In this document: positions 38,045-49,823 of the stretch, in pieces | How the letters are laid out: each line of letters opens with the position of its first letter | Position numbering within the stretch: the first letter of the stretch is position 1 | DNA from: Atopsyche davidsoni | Lineage: Eukaryota > Arthropoda > Insecta > Trichoptera > Hydrobiosidae | Assembly (NCBI GenBank): GCA_022113835.1 | Contig: JAILWY010000021.1 | Location: 4,588,001 to 4,652,000, forward strand | Length of the DNA stretch: 64,000 bases | Direction of reading: 5' to 3' | The notes under the pieces: generated by a model | The model's input: the letters and a program-made list of their open reading frames with translations, nothing else | What the model was told of the DNA's origin: nothing | The model's database searches: none | Made by a program: the position numbers and the translations under genes

Positions 38045-41000
38045 CATTAAATAGAAAATTCTGAAGAGTAAATAAGTATTTTAGATAATTGATATTTTCA
38101 TGTATAAAACTACGAAGGATACAAACAAAAATTAAATTCTCTTTAGATCAGTAAATTTAATTTCAGTGCAATATTGTAAATGTGATATTAAAAGTGATAT
38201 TTCGAACAAGTCATAATAGGAAAATTAAATAAACGGAAATCTAACCGCTATGTTTCAATTTATAAAATGGGTACATAAATAAATATATTTTACTATGTAG
38301 AATTAAGATTCAGTATCCTCTCATAATATTAGGGATGCATATCACTTTGCATGCATACTAAAAATTTGAAATACTCTAAAATGCGACTTTATAATTATGA
38401 TTTTTTGTTTTACAAATAAATCAACACATCTCCTTTCCTCGTAGATATTGCATGATAAAACTACTGGCATAGCGTGATCAGTTTTATTAATATACCACCT
38501 GAAAATAAGTTAAAGTAGTTACAACCCAATGCTACCGTTTGTAAAATTATACTCTTAAAATATAAAATTATAGCTGGGGAAAATTTACGCTTTTCTAACC
38601 AGCGTGTGTCCATTGATGTGGGTGTGTTTAAAGAAGTTTAAAGGTCAATCATTAAAATAAACTCATTACATTTTGGCGTATAATTCTGTGTGTATTCTGC
38701 TTATCACCTGAATCCTTTTACCTCTGGTTATTATTTGTGCATGAAGGAATGCTCGTAAATAATATTCATACAAGTTTTTAAAAAAATATTTTTCTGTAAA
38801 AAATACTAAATAATTTTCTTTAGGCAAAATCATGTAAAAATATTTTTAAAAAATCACGTTAAAAAATTAATACTATCCACAAAACGCCACGCAAATAGTC
38901 TCAAGTATTTTTATTTAAAAAAATTGTATTGCTTTCATTCGGATTTCACAGAGTAGATACTTTCTGTCCAAAATATTAAATTGCGACTTTAGTGTATTTA
39001 TTGACCAATTATTCATAAATTATAATGATAAAATCACCTAATGTGTAGGCAAGTATTATACTTATTATAAAGTAAAATAAATAAAAACTATAAAATTATA
39101 AATCCGAAAAAAAACTTAAATATACGTAATATTTAATAGTATAATTTAGTGTGTCTTGAGTTTGTCAAAAATGTTAAAATAGGGAGATACAAAATTAATT
39201 ATTAAATTAAATTTATTTATTAATTCATTTATTTTGGTTCCTGCAAAAGGTCTTTGGATTATCCTTTTAATCCCCCCAGTATTTTTATGATGACCGCAAT
39301 GCTTCTCACAATGACTTGTTATAAATATAACGCAATACTATAATTTGATATTTATAAAACATTGATCACATAATTTTAATATTTATGAATAAACAATAAC
39401 AGTTAAGATACACAATCTAAATTCTTTGATTAAAATGGCTTTGAAAATAATCGTAAATAGATTATATATTTTATAAGCTGTGAGAAAACATAAGGCTTGA
39501 TTTAATTAACCTTACTACAATAAATATTATTCGTCGATTAAATACAGTATATTTCAACAGTACGTTAGCAATTATCTCCAGTACAAATATATAATTATAT
39601 TTTTGTGGTTTCTTGTTATATCCACCCTCTTATCAGTAAGACACTAATTTTCACGAAAGACGAATATGTCTTTGCACGATTTAGTTGCATCTGATAGCTG
39701 AATATTTCAAAATATTTTACAAGCACTACATAAAAAAGTTAATTAATAGCCCTTTTGGATAGAAAATGTGAAGCACCTTAATAACCTTACATACCAAGAT
39801 GTGTATTTTTACATTTACCCGGCAGAAAGAATAATTATATAAATTAACAATCCTTGTAAAATATTATTCCAAGCTGGATGAAATATCATATCAAAGCTAA
39901 ATTCTACATAAATCAATATTACAGTGTAGGTTCTCGGAATTATTTCCATGGTTATGTATATATGTAGACAATACAAATATCAATATATAACTGTTATAAA
40001 ACAATTGTAATGCATTCAATGTATGCAATAAATTAGTATTTCTAATTTTATTTTAATAAAAGCTTTTTATCCAGATACGTTAAGTAAAAGCGATGGGAAA
40101 GTGCCTTACACTACAAATATGTTGTACTATAATTCATTTAAAATGTATCACACTTCATCTTTGATATTTTTAAAAGTACGATTTGAAAAATGCCAAAAAT
40201 GATGAGCATTAACAAAAAAAATATATCCTAATGATATATTTGTAAATATATATATATATTTGCTTATAATTGGTATAAAATAAACATATCGTCTGCTGCA
40301 TGTGTGGGTATTGGATACCTTATCAGTATCATTTTGAGTTTAAATGCATGAAACTGTTTTCAGCTCGTGCACATACAAGTTTTCGATTACAACTGGGATA
40401 CTTGTGACAAAGATGTCCACGAAGAAATAAGAGAGTTTTAAATTTTAAAATGAATACTTTGGCATAAAAATTGGTGCATTAAATATATTTTTGCCCTTTG
40501 ACGTTGTGGACACCTTAATTGGATCGCTGGTGACGATCGGGTCGTGGAAATTTGGAGAAGTCATTTTGACTTCAGACAAAATACCATTTCAGAATTCTAA
40601 TGATGCTTAACAAGCAGGTCCATTTATTGGAATATAGCGGAGGCGTTTTTTTATATTTTACAATACATATTTTAGAAAAAGTTTTCTGGTTTCGTGTATT
40701 TAACTAGACCCGACGCATGTTCATTAATTTATATATTAAAAATACTTCATTCGCATTATTAAATATTTTTATCTTCTCACCAAAATGAGAAATATATGCA
40801 TGGGGTTACAATAATTGGAAAGGTTAAATAACTTATAAATGCTTTCTTTTCTCTGATGATATTTTTCCACGGAAAAGTAATAACAACCGAAATAACACAA
40901 AAATATTTTGATGGTTACTTCAGAGAGCTTTAAAAGTTGGTAACCTTTATAAATCTATTTGAAGGAAAAAATTAAATTTATCACGGTTTTTGCTGTCACA

Positions 41001-42849
41001 TAAATTTACATTCTAATAAATGAGCACATAATGCCACTAGTTTCTTAACTTTAAGGTAATGGATACTTTAAAAAATTATATAATTTTTAATGTTTTAATG
41101 CTTAACTAATGTTAAAAAAATAGAATGTATAGTTAAATATATATCGCTCAAATACTGTATTAATGATATAATTCAAAGTTGAGATTTTACTTAGATGAGA
41201 TCTAATCATTATTATATAATGCAAGATTTAAAAGAATTTGCATTTTAATTCAGTACAAAGACACAAAATTTACTAAAATAAAATCTATGTAACAACCGTT
41301 TTATTTACCAGTAGGTAGTAGTAACTAGTAACGTTACGATTACGTTTTAGTAGTAACTCTAAATATTTTATGTAAATATTGAGGTATTTTATTAATGCAG
41401 TATTCGAGCGATGCAATAGAAATCCACTGTATGTCAAATGTATAAATGCTCTAAAAGTAGGCTTTCATCCAGCAAGGTATGCAGGATTATCATATTTATA
41501 AAAAAATAGGAAAACTGTTGTAATGAAAACATTTAATTTTTCTAGAACAATGTATTTTATTTTAAAACAAATGTACATTTTTCTTATTATTTACAGAAAT
41601 TATTTTTTTATTCAAGTAGCAAATTGTTAACTGCATAAAAATTGTAGTAAAAAAACATTGCTGATTTGAAACGATCGATAAAAATCGACAATTTGGAAAA
41701 AAATATCGACTTTTACAATCGAACTGATAGTAGTAATGGGTAGATTAGGAATTTGCGTAGATTTTGATAAAATTGCATTAAAACTCATTAAACTTTAAAA
41801 ATACGGCGAAGGGTGGAATGAAATTTTCATACTCTTACTATTTTAAAAATCTCTTATTATATATAAAGCTTGACTTAAAAATTGTGGAAACATTAATGCT
41901 AAAAAAAATCTGGAAAACAAAATACTTTTTTGAGAAAGTCGATTATTAAAAGTCTTTATTTTTAAATAGATTGCTTAAAATCGTTTTACAAAATTGATAG
42001 TTTATATTTAAAGTTATATTTTATAAACTATCAATTTTTATGCATTCAATAGTTTTCTTCAGTATTTAAAATATAACATCAGTATATATAATCTCTAATC
42101 GCAATCTATATCAATATTATATAATAATACTAATAGATCTTAAAACAAACCCATATTTTTATGCATAGTAAGTTATTTTTTTATTGTAGTAGATTTTTGA
42201 AATCATTGTACGAGAAAAACGAAATTATTTTTGTCTTTTATTAAAGTGTTTAAAAATAGTGCTATTTATTTTTATTTAGGAGTACATATTCCAACATTCC
42301 ATCAATTGAAGTCAAAATGACAAAAACCTACAAAATTGCAAAAAACACATTAATAAATATGGAGTCATTAAATAAATTCCTGCCAAGTATTTCATTTCAA
42401 AATCACTTTAATTTAATTTGCGTATTTAAATCAGAATATTTCATATTAAAATATTAATACATTTAACAATGGCACCAAAATGTTTTTCATTATATCGAAA
42501 CATGTTTTTTTTATGGTGTTATATTTTTAATTCAATAGAATTAATAATATCTTTATAATATTATTTTCCGTCTCAAAATATTGGTTTATAACGCGTGGGT
42601 TTTAATAACCAGCCAAGAATTCCAATATTTGTTGATAAAACAATATATTACGAACAAAACCTTCTGAATAAGGAAACTCCTCGTAGACATATTTTTTATG
42701 ATTATTAAATTGTCCTCAATCTATTTATAATATATATTTTTTTATGTTTCTATTTTAACGCGCTTAATACTATATTTCGTATTAAAATATTCAATAATAA
42801 TTCTCACCCAGCACTTAAATATCGCTTACAGTCTAAAGGTATATAAGTT

Positions 42850-42886
<37 letters not shown>

Positions 42887-44733
42887 TTTTTTTATGTTGG
42901 ATGTTTAGAACTCTCTCTTGGATACTTGGAATCAGGAAAAATCAATAAAATCAAAATAGGTTTCTTAAATTTCCAAAAATATTACGAAGTAAGCATGCGG
43001 GCAGGTGTGGGCGTTTGATGAGAAGTACCTCAGCTATTATCCCGTCGACCCTTTTTCTATAGGTCGCTCCTGTATTTGTCACTCATAAATCCCAATGTAG
43101 CAAATGGTTCCCTCGTGTTTGTCTTTCCTTTGATCTGAATTAACAATATATCTCTAGCGCTGACTAAACAAACAAGTAACTTCCCACTTCGGCGATGGAT
43201 GGATCCCTGCAGGGGTAATATCCCGGAATATGTAAAGCATTGTGGGTTTTTCAATTTCAGAAAAGGTTATTTCCCGTTCATAGAAACTCCAAAATGTGAG
43301 GAATATATCTGAAACTATGTAAAGTAGAAAAAACAAATATTTGATTAGTAAATAGACACACCTAAAATACACTGAAAACCTGTAATAATTTGTAATCAGG
43401 GACTCTAATACCGGGGAGTATTACCTAACGATTTCAGTATTTAGTATAAGTAGTAAATTTAAAAAAAAATATTTAGTAAATTAATGTTAAAAGACAGCAA
43501 AAAATAAATACAGTAAATATATTATTTATATAAGTATATCTTGATCGGGCTATTGATATGTAATCCATCACCGACAACGCACGATCTTCTGTCAGCCATT
43601 TCAATACAACTGACTACAAAGAAAAATAGCACTTTAGCTCTTTTTCTGCCACTCGCTATCTATTTTGAGGAAAAGATGTAAAAAAAATAAAATTATTTGC
43701 AAAAGTACTGTTTTTTTCAGTCTAATTGTGGTTTATATATTTTATTTAATAATTGATAGCATTCTCTTAGACACAGTTTTTATATTTCTATGTTTATTTA
43801 TGTGTGTATACTTAATTGGTATATTTTTTGTGTCTCTATCAACTGATTACATCCTAGATATCGATGTAATCAGCACCGCAGGTAATTGAATATCACAATG
43901 TAACCAGGTAATTGGCATCATGGTATTGGAAACCTTGATCGGAACCAATAAACGTTATAAATTTACTTCGATTAAATCAAATTTATTACAGGTATAAAAT
44001 CCAACTTTTTAACAAAATAATAACCCTTGACCGCTACGATGTCTCAACCTTATTTAAATTTTATCAAAACCAATGAAACAATAAAAATGATTCCAAACGA
44101 TAAATAATACTTTAATAATGTATGTATATACTTTTATTTTTAATTATTTATTACTATTCCTGTAGGTCCTTGTGCAAGAAGTTTAATTTCCGCTACAGAG
44201 GTATTTCACTCGAGACCCTAATGACATTATGTAAGTGGGTATCTAAAATCTTTCTGCGAAAATTTATAAAATCCCTGGAGATTTTTTAAATACCCTGTGA
44301 AGATTTACTTTATTGAATTTGAAATTTGCCCAGTTAATAATTTTTTCGTAAACTTAAATGGTCCTCGCATATTTCAAAAATAAATCGGTATATTACAATA
44401 TCTAATTGATATACGTAGACATATTATTTCAATAAAAATAATGTCATACACTTGATAATAATACCTTATAGATTTATCGGATATTTAAGTATTTTTGATC
44501 ATATTTGAAAAAATAATTTATATGTTTTTTTAATTAACAATTGATACAACAGGTAGACATGTTATAAACAGAAACAATTAAGTTGAAAGAAGGCAATAAA
44601 AAAATCCTACCTACAGCCTTTGTTTACAAAACTGATTCCCATAAATAGTATTGCAATATTTTAATTAAGTACTCGAGTGATTTTTCCACGTGTTAATTTT
44701 TATTGACATCCGGATTCGCCAACCTTTCACGTT
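38045..44733. other. AT-rich intergenic DNA
   Basis: No coding region supported. It contains an AT microsatellite at 42853. Frames at 43057-43372 (-) and 43665-43889 (+) lack ATG context, domains or splice partners. A GC-richer patch at 43000-43270 shows no recognisable product. Confidence 0.45.
42853..42884. repeat. (TA)n microsatellite
   Basis: Alternating TA for about 32 bases. Confidence 0.95.
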
Positions 44734-44768
44734 GGCATTATCAAACTGAGTCTCAGTTTGATAATGCC
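44734..44768. repeat. Perfect 17-bp inverted repeat with 1-nt spacer
   Basis: GGCATTATCAAACTGAG is followed by one T and then its exact reverse complement. No gene nearby would use it as a terminator. It may be a transposon end-joining product, or the tip of a foldback element. Confidence 0.95.
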
Positions 44769-44818
44769 TTGATATTGCCTTCAGTTTCTCGATCGAATAA
44801 ATAGTTTTTTTTTTAATT

Positions 44819-45571
44819 CAAACCTTAGTTTCTCAAATTATTTTGTGCCGTCGACCTCTTGTCGAGTTTTTCTGTTTTTCGTCGACCCCCTGCCTTGCTT
44901 ATATTGAACTTTTACAAATTCATCAACTTCAAACATATTTTTGACATCTTATATAGGACAACTCACTTTCATAGGGTTTACTGTACAGTAAGTGAGCTTA
45001 TGGGCTTGAATGGCTCTCGATTTAAAACTGTCTCCCTTGGAAGGGTCTGTCTGTCCTCGGTCACCAAAGTTCCCACGTTCCTAAGCCGTACAGGTGTCCT
45101 TATTTTCTCGGAATATTTGTCAAATCAATTTGTTTTATTACGCCCATCGGCGCTCCGTACAATCAATTAGCTCGCTGCCCATCCGAGTTTATTAGCCCCT
45201 GTAAATGATTTTTAAAAAAAGACAACACAATCGTAACGGTTCGTCTCCTTATGCCATAAGCTCCAAAAAGGTACGTCGGTATAGTTTTACAATGCCGAAA
45301 GTCTCATTTCTCGAGCATTTGGCACGAACTTCTACGCTTCAGGGCTTCAATTCGATTCTATGTACAAAGTACATAGGTACAATATGTGATCGGTGCATTG
45401 TGAAATTTACGAAATGTCTAAATTTTGGTGATGACCTGCTTAAATGAGATCCACTCTTGTAGATCCCTATTTACAGTTCATGGACCTCCAATTTTATTTT
45501 TCGCTGTCATCCACCTCTTGCAGGGCGAATCGACCCCTGGGGGTCGATATTGACCACTTTGGGAACCTCTG
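44819..45571 (-). mobile_element. hAT-like non-autonomous element or relic
   Basis: Read from the right on the minus strand, the block begins CAGAGGTTCCCAAAGTGG and continues with a GACCCCCAGGGGTCGA segment. This is the style of terminus seen in hAT-superfamily elements. The left edge (CCTTAGTTTCTCAAATT and GTGCCGTCGACC near 44823-44853) resembles a diverged opposite terminus. It is GC-richer than its surroundings with only broken frames. No 8-bp target duplication was confirmed, so the left boundary is approximate. Confidence 0.45.
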
Positions 45572-45573
45572 AT

Positions 45574-46120
45574 TTAAGGGTCTAGGTCGCATAACGAGTT
45601 TTTTTGATCATTTTCTAGTCCGTTTTGCGAAAAATCCACTGCACCAATCGAAAAAATTTAAATGCAAAAAGTTTGATACATCCCTTCCGAATAAAATATA
45701 TTTTTATTTCTTATAAATTTACTATTAATATGATAAATATGTGTTTTTCCGATTAAATTGTAGGAATTTGGAGATTCATCTGGTCAATTTTACAAGAGTC
45801 CTAAACATTTAAAAGTTTTTTTTTAAATTGAAATTAAAAGATTAAATATAAACCATGTGCGTCTTATTATTTTAAAAATTTTTAAAAAAAAATCTTTAAC
45901 AAACTTTGGTTTTGAAAAGTTGTCATTTTATCCAATTTTTCAACATCTTCAAGATTTTATTTTAATTAAATAATAAATATAATTTATAGTTTTCTCAATA
46001 CTCTGTAAAAAAATCAACTTTCGATATAACAAAATAAAGTGACAATTAAATTAATTAAATGACACGATTTCGCATTACCTGGCGAAATCGTGTCATTTAA
46101 TTAATTTAATTGTCACTTTA
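45574..46120. repeat. Foldback-type repeat, right copy, ending in a perfect 39-bp palindrome
   Basis: 45574-46073 is the inverted counterpart of 11697-12192, alignable by eye along its length with a few substitutions and small gaps. The copy ends in two perfect 39-bp arms (46035-46073 and 46082-46120) around the loop ATTACCTG. TTAA occurs at both ends (45574 and 46118), although this tetranucleotide is common here. No coding content; likely a non-autonomous transposon. It directly abuts the hAT-like element. Confidence 0.8.
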
Positions 46121-46121
46121 A

Positions 46122-46816
46122 TAAATCTAAATATTTCAATTAAATTTCAACAAAAGAGAGGTGGGAATATTTTAAACTGTTTGCTATACTATAATTTTCC
46201 GGATTTTTGTCAACTCAAAGTACCATTACATGGACAGTTTTTAATTAAGCATATCTGATACTATTTTAAGAATAAAATATTTTAAGCGAGTACAAAGTAT
46301 TTATTACACAATTAAAAATTGATTTGTAAAATTCTATAATTACATTCTAAATATAAATGTATTGATTTTTAAATAAAAATTTTTTTTTTCAACTATTTGA
46401 ATGAAAGTATTTTCTTTTAAAAATATATGTTTTGACTGTAATTCACTATTCGCGACCACACTAATGGTAATAACATTGAAGCTGTTAAGAAAAATACGTT
46501 AATTTTTAGCATGAAATAGTTTTGTCTGATGGGTCAGAATTTTCTCGTGCAAGTAAACATATCGTGTCAAAGAAAAACGAGATTATAATTTTAGAAATTC
46601 AGTTTAATTTTAATTTTTTTATATGGCAATCATTGCCTAAAAGTGCCAATATTTTCAAGGTGATAATGAATAATCTTCGGTTGTTTCATTGCGGCGAATT
46701 TTTTTCTTATAACATGGCTATTTATTATATTAAAATTGTAACAAAAATGATAATAGACAAGATATAAAATAACTATGTTGTCAGGACCGGCGTGCGCCAT
46801 TTTTTAAAAGTCAATA
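46122..46816. other. Intergenic DNA and promoter area of the formyltransferase gene
   Basis: AT-rich; no gene supported. The transcription start for the next gene is probably within the last 100-200 bases, but no core promoter motif stands out. Confidence 0.4.
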
Positions 46817-49800
46817 ATGACAGCTCTGGCATGCCCTAGTTGTTTTCATATAAGAAAAAGACTTTCAGCTAACACATTAACAGGATATAGCCGTTCAATT
46901 AGCAGCAAATGGAAAATATTATTTTTTGGCAATGATGGGTTTTCTTTAAAAAGCTTAGAACGAGTTCATAAATTATAGTAAGTCAAAAATGATTTCTAAC
47001 CTCTTCTATTTTATCATTAAAATGTTACATAAAGATTTCAAATCGTTTCTTTACTAAAATTTATTTATATATTTATCGTTTTTAGTACTGAAGGTGTATC
47101 TATTGAAAAACTAGAAATTGTTACAAACACTGCCAACCGGCATCCTAATGCAGTAGCAAAATTTGCCACAGAAAAAAAATTAAATTTACATTCGTGGCCT
47201 TTAACTAACCCACTCAAGGATGCATATCACTTAGGAATAGTGGTATCTTTTGGGCATCTTATTCCTGGTAAAATTATAAAAACATTTCCCTTGTAAGTAA
47301 ACCTTTGAATTATAAACCTATAAAACTGTGATATCAACCATAGAAATAAAAGATATACAATTTATGCCTACCAACTATACTTTTCAACCTGAAATCTACC
47401 TCTTCATAAATGAGAGGTTAGAGACTTATTATAATAAGTTTCGGCATTTGCATAAACGCTAATTTTAGTTAAACATTTAATATTATTATTGTTCATATCA
47501 TATGTTATTGATTTTTTTTTTACTGCTTCATCACAATAATAATACATTATCATTAATTTTATTTAATGAAAACTTTTATTTTATGGGTTAAATTAGGGTT
47601 TCTGAACAATTGTAAACAATATTTTTTTTATATTTTAGAGGGATTTTAAATGTTCATGCAAGCCTATTGCCTCGGTGGAGAGGAGCTGCCCCCATTATTC
47701 ACACATTACTCCATGGCGAGAAGAAAACAGGTGTAAGCATTATGAGAATACATCCACATCACTTTGATGTAGGTAAGATTTTACTCCTAATATTCCTTAC
47801 TAATTTTTAAACAATAATTAGCACCATAATTAAATGCAGGTATTTTATTAAAATGTGCATTCTTAGCTTACATAAAATATACTCTAAAAACTGATATAAA
47901 TAGAAGCTGCATGAATTTAATAGATAATAAGAACTTTGCTATCATGAAAATTTCTTGACCAAAGTCAAGCCCATTGTAAAATTTGAATGAATTCTGGGGC
48001 CTCACAACCATGCGGGTGTTTTTTTAAGGATCATTTTACACAATTGTGATGCTTAAAAATGTTAAATTTACCTGTTGGCAAGTTTACATCAAGCAGTGCT
48101 CTTGTTCAGCTTTTTCATATTCTGCTTACTTAATATTCATTTATTATACTTGGAAATTACTTTAATAAGTTTAAGAACGAAATGGAAAGCTCTAAATTAA
48201 CCACGCACCAAAATTATATATCCAGTCTTTTTCACATTCCATAAGCTTGACTTTAACACATTGTGATCGGGAGACGCATAAATTCGTTCCTCGCTGCCTG
48301 GCGCTAGAGGCCGGGAGACGCATTTATGCGTTTTGCATAGACTGGCGGTGGTATACGGGAAACGGATGAACGCTCGCTTTACCCGAGCAGGTACCGGTGC
48401 CGTATCTTTTGCCAGCTGTTTACAAACATTAGACCACCTGACGACACAAACAAATATCGAAGCATTTGAAACCATGGTCATAAAAAATAACGGTAAACTA
48501 TACACAACAGAACACAATAGTTATTACTGCAAACTAAATATACAGAGACTGTGTTTTGTACGCTATCGCGTTGACGCATTATTAGGTTGTTTTGATTAGA
48601 TCTAATAAAAATTTTCAAAAAGTATTGTGATTTTTTATAACAATGTAATTTTGATCGTAAAAGTGTGTTTTTCGCTTTCCATTTCATTTATTGTATAGTA
48701 ATTTTGTGTACAAAACATGTATGTATAATAAATAAAGCAATTATTTTAGATTAAGACACTAAAAGTTTTTTTGAAAAATACCCAATAGTTCGAAAGATAT
48801 GGCTATTTTACAGAAACTGTAATTTGAGACGTATGTATCAAAAAAACCCCCGATCTCAGCCCCTAGGTGACAAAAAAATCACCCGATCACAATGTGTTAA
48901 AGAAATTTTCCCTTGAATAATAACTTGAAGGATTGAGGAAAATATATAACCCAAGTCATCATATCAAATCCATTGCATGAAAATACTTCCATAGTTTTGT
49001 TACAATATTTGCAACGTTTTAAATTTTTATTAGGTAGACTGAAAATATACACCTTTTATTTTATAGAATATGTGTTACTAGTTTGTAAAATCAGAAATAA
49101 ATTATAATAGATATTTTAAAATTAAATTTAAAAAAACAATCTTAACTAGTTATACAAAAAAATGCAAACTATGATTCATTAATACTTACTATAATTTATT
49201 TTATAGGGGAGATAGTAAAACAGAAGGAGATTGAACTAAATGATGAAATATTTCAACCAGAACTACACAATATGCTGGCTGATATTGGATCAAGAACCTT
49301 AATTGATTGCATCCAAACGTTACCAGATTGCTTAAAAAATGCATTGCCTCAAGATAATACCTTAGTTTCATACGGTAAATTTTTTAATCAAAACCGAAGT
49401 AAAAAGCGTTCTTTCTTTTTACACAAATGTTTCTAATTTTTTATTTACATTTTATTTTAGCTCCAAAGGTGAAACAAGAACTGGGTAAAATTAATTGGAT
49501 TGAAAACTCATCAGTACAAATTTATAATCTATCACGCGCTTTGCTTGGCGTATACCCTTTACTTACAAAGTTCAACAATTTTTCAATAAAACTCTACAAA
49601 TTGAAAATAGTCAATGAAGCTGATAGCCTTAGAAGACCGCCAGGATATTTTATGTACATTAAAGAAAAACGAGTCATTAGAGTGTGGTGTAAGGATGGAA
49701 CTTCAATATCATTTGATTCCATAGGAATACCTGGAAAAAAAGTTATGTCAGCAAATGACTTCAAAAACGGCTTCGTAAAAGGTATTGCAGATGATAAACT

Positions 49801-49822
49801 TTATTTTACAACCCTGCAATAA
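46817..49822 (+). CDS. Mtfmt: Methionyl-tRNA formyltransferase, mitochondrial, complete, 5 exons
   Basis: Adds a formyl group from 10-formyl-tetrahydrofolate to Met-tRNA for mitochondrial translation initiation. Exons 46817-46977, 47086-47292, 47639-47772, 49207-49374 and 49461-49822 join in frame to 1032 nt (343 aa plus stop). The first ~30 residues are basic and S/T-rich ([19 protein letters not shown]), fitting a mitochondrial presequence. The Rossmann start [16 protein letters not shown] follows. The catalytic core [16 protein letters not shown] gives N127 and H129, and D166 (FDVGEI) aligns with the third catalytic residue D146 of E. coli Fmt. The C-terminal domain starts at [13 protein letters not shown]. 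Intron 3 (47773-49206) contains a piggyBac-like MITE. The AATAAA at 49818-49823 overlaps the stop codon, so either the 3' UTR is very short or a later signal (near 50610) is used. Confidence 0.94.
48257..48896. mobile_element. piggyBac-like MITE with TTAA duplications, in Mtfmt intron 3
   Basis: The two ends are perfect terminal inverted repeats, CACATTGTGATCGGG and its complement, each flanked by TTAA (48253-48256 and 48897-48900), which is the piggyBac target duplication. The element is 640 bp. The interior is GC-richer on the left, with a repeated CGGGAGACGCAT motif (about 48268 and 48312). Its longest frame is 88 codons and shows no transposase motif, so it is non-autonomous. It lies in an intron and does not touch the splice sites. 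Confidence 0.85.
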
Positions 49823-49823
49823 A

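Noticed and set aside
44859..45447. Plus-strand frames of 80-103 codons at 44.9-45.4 kb
   Set aside because: They coincide with the hAT-like relic and run against its orientation; no domain recognised.
46522..46767. 81-codon plus-strand frame just before Mtfmt
   Set aside because: No ATG at its start, phenylalanine/isoleucine-rich chance composition, and it does not join Mtfmt exon 1.
48266..48330. Repeated CGGGAGACGCAT motifs as a CRISPR-like or satellite array
   Set aside because: Only two copies, inside a transposon, in a eukaryotic genome; best read as sub-terminal repeats.
48197..48599. Frames of about 90-106 codons inside Mtfmt intron 3
   Set aside because: They fall within the piggyBac-like MITE and show no transposase motif.
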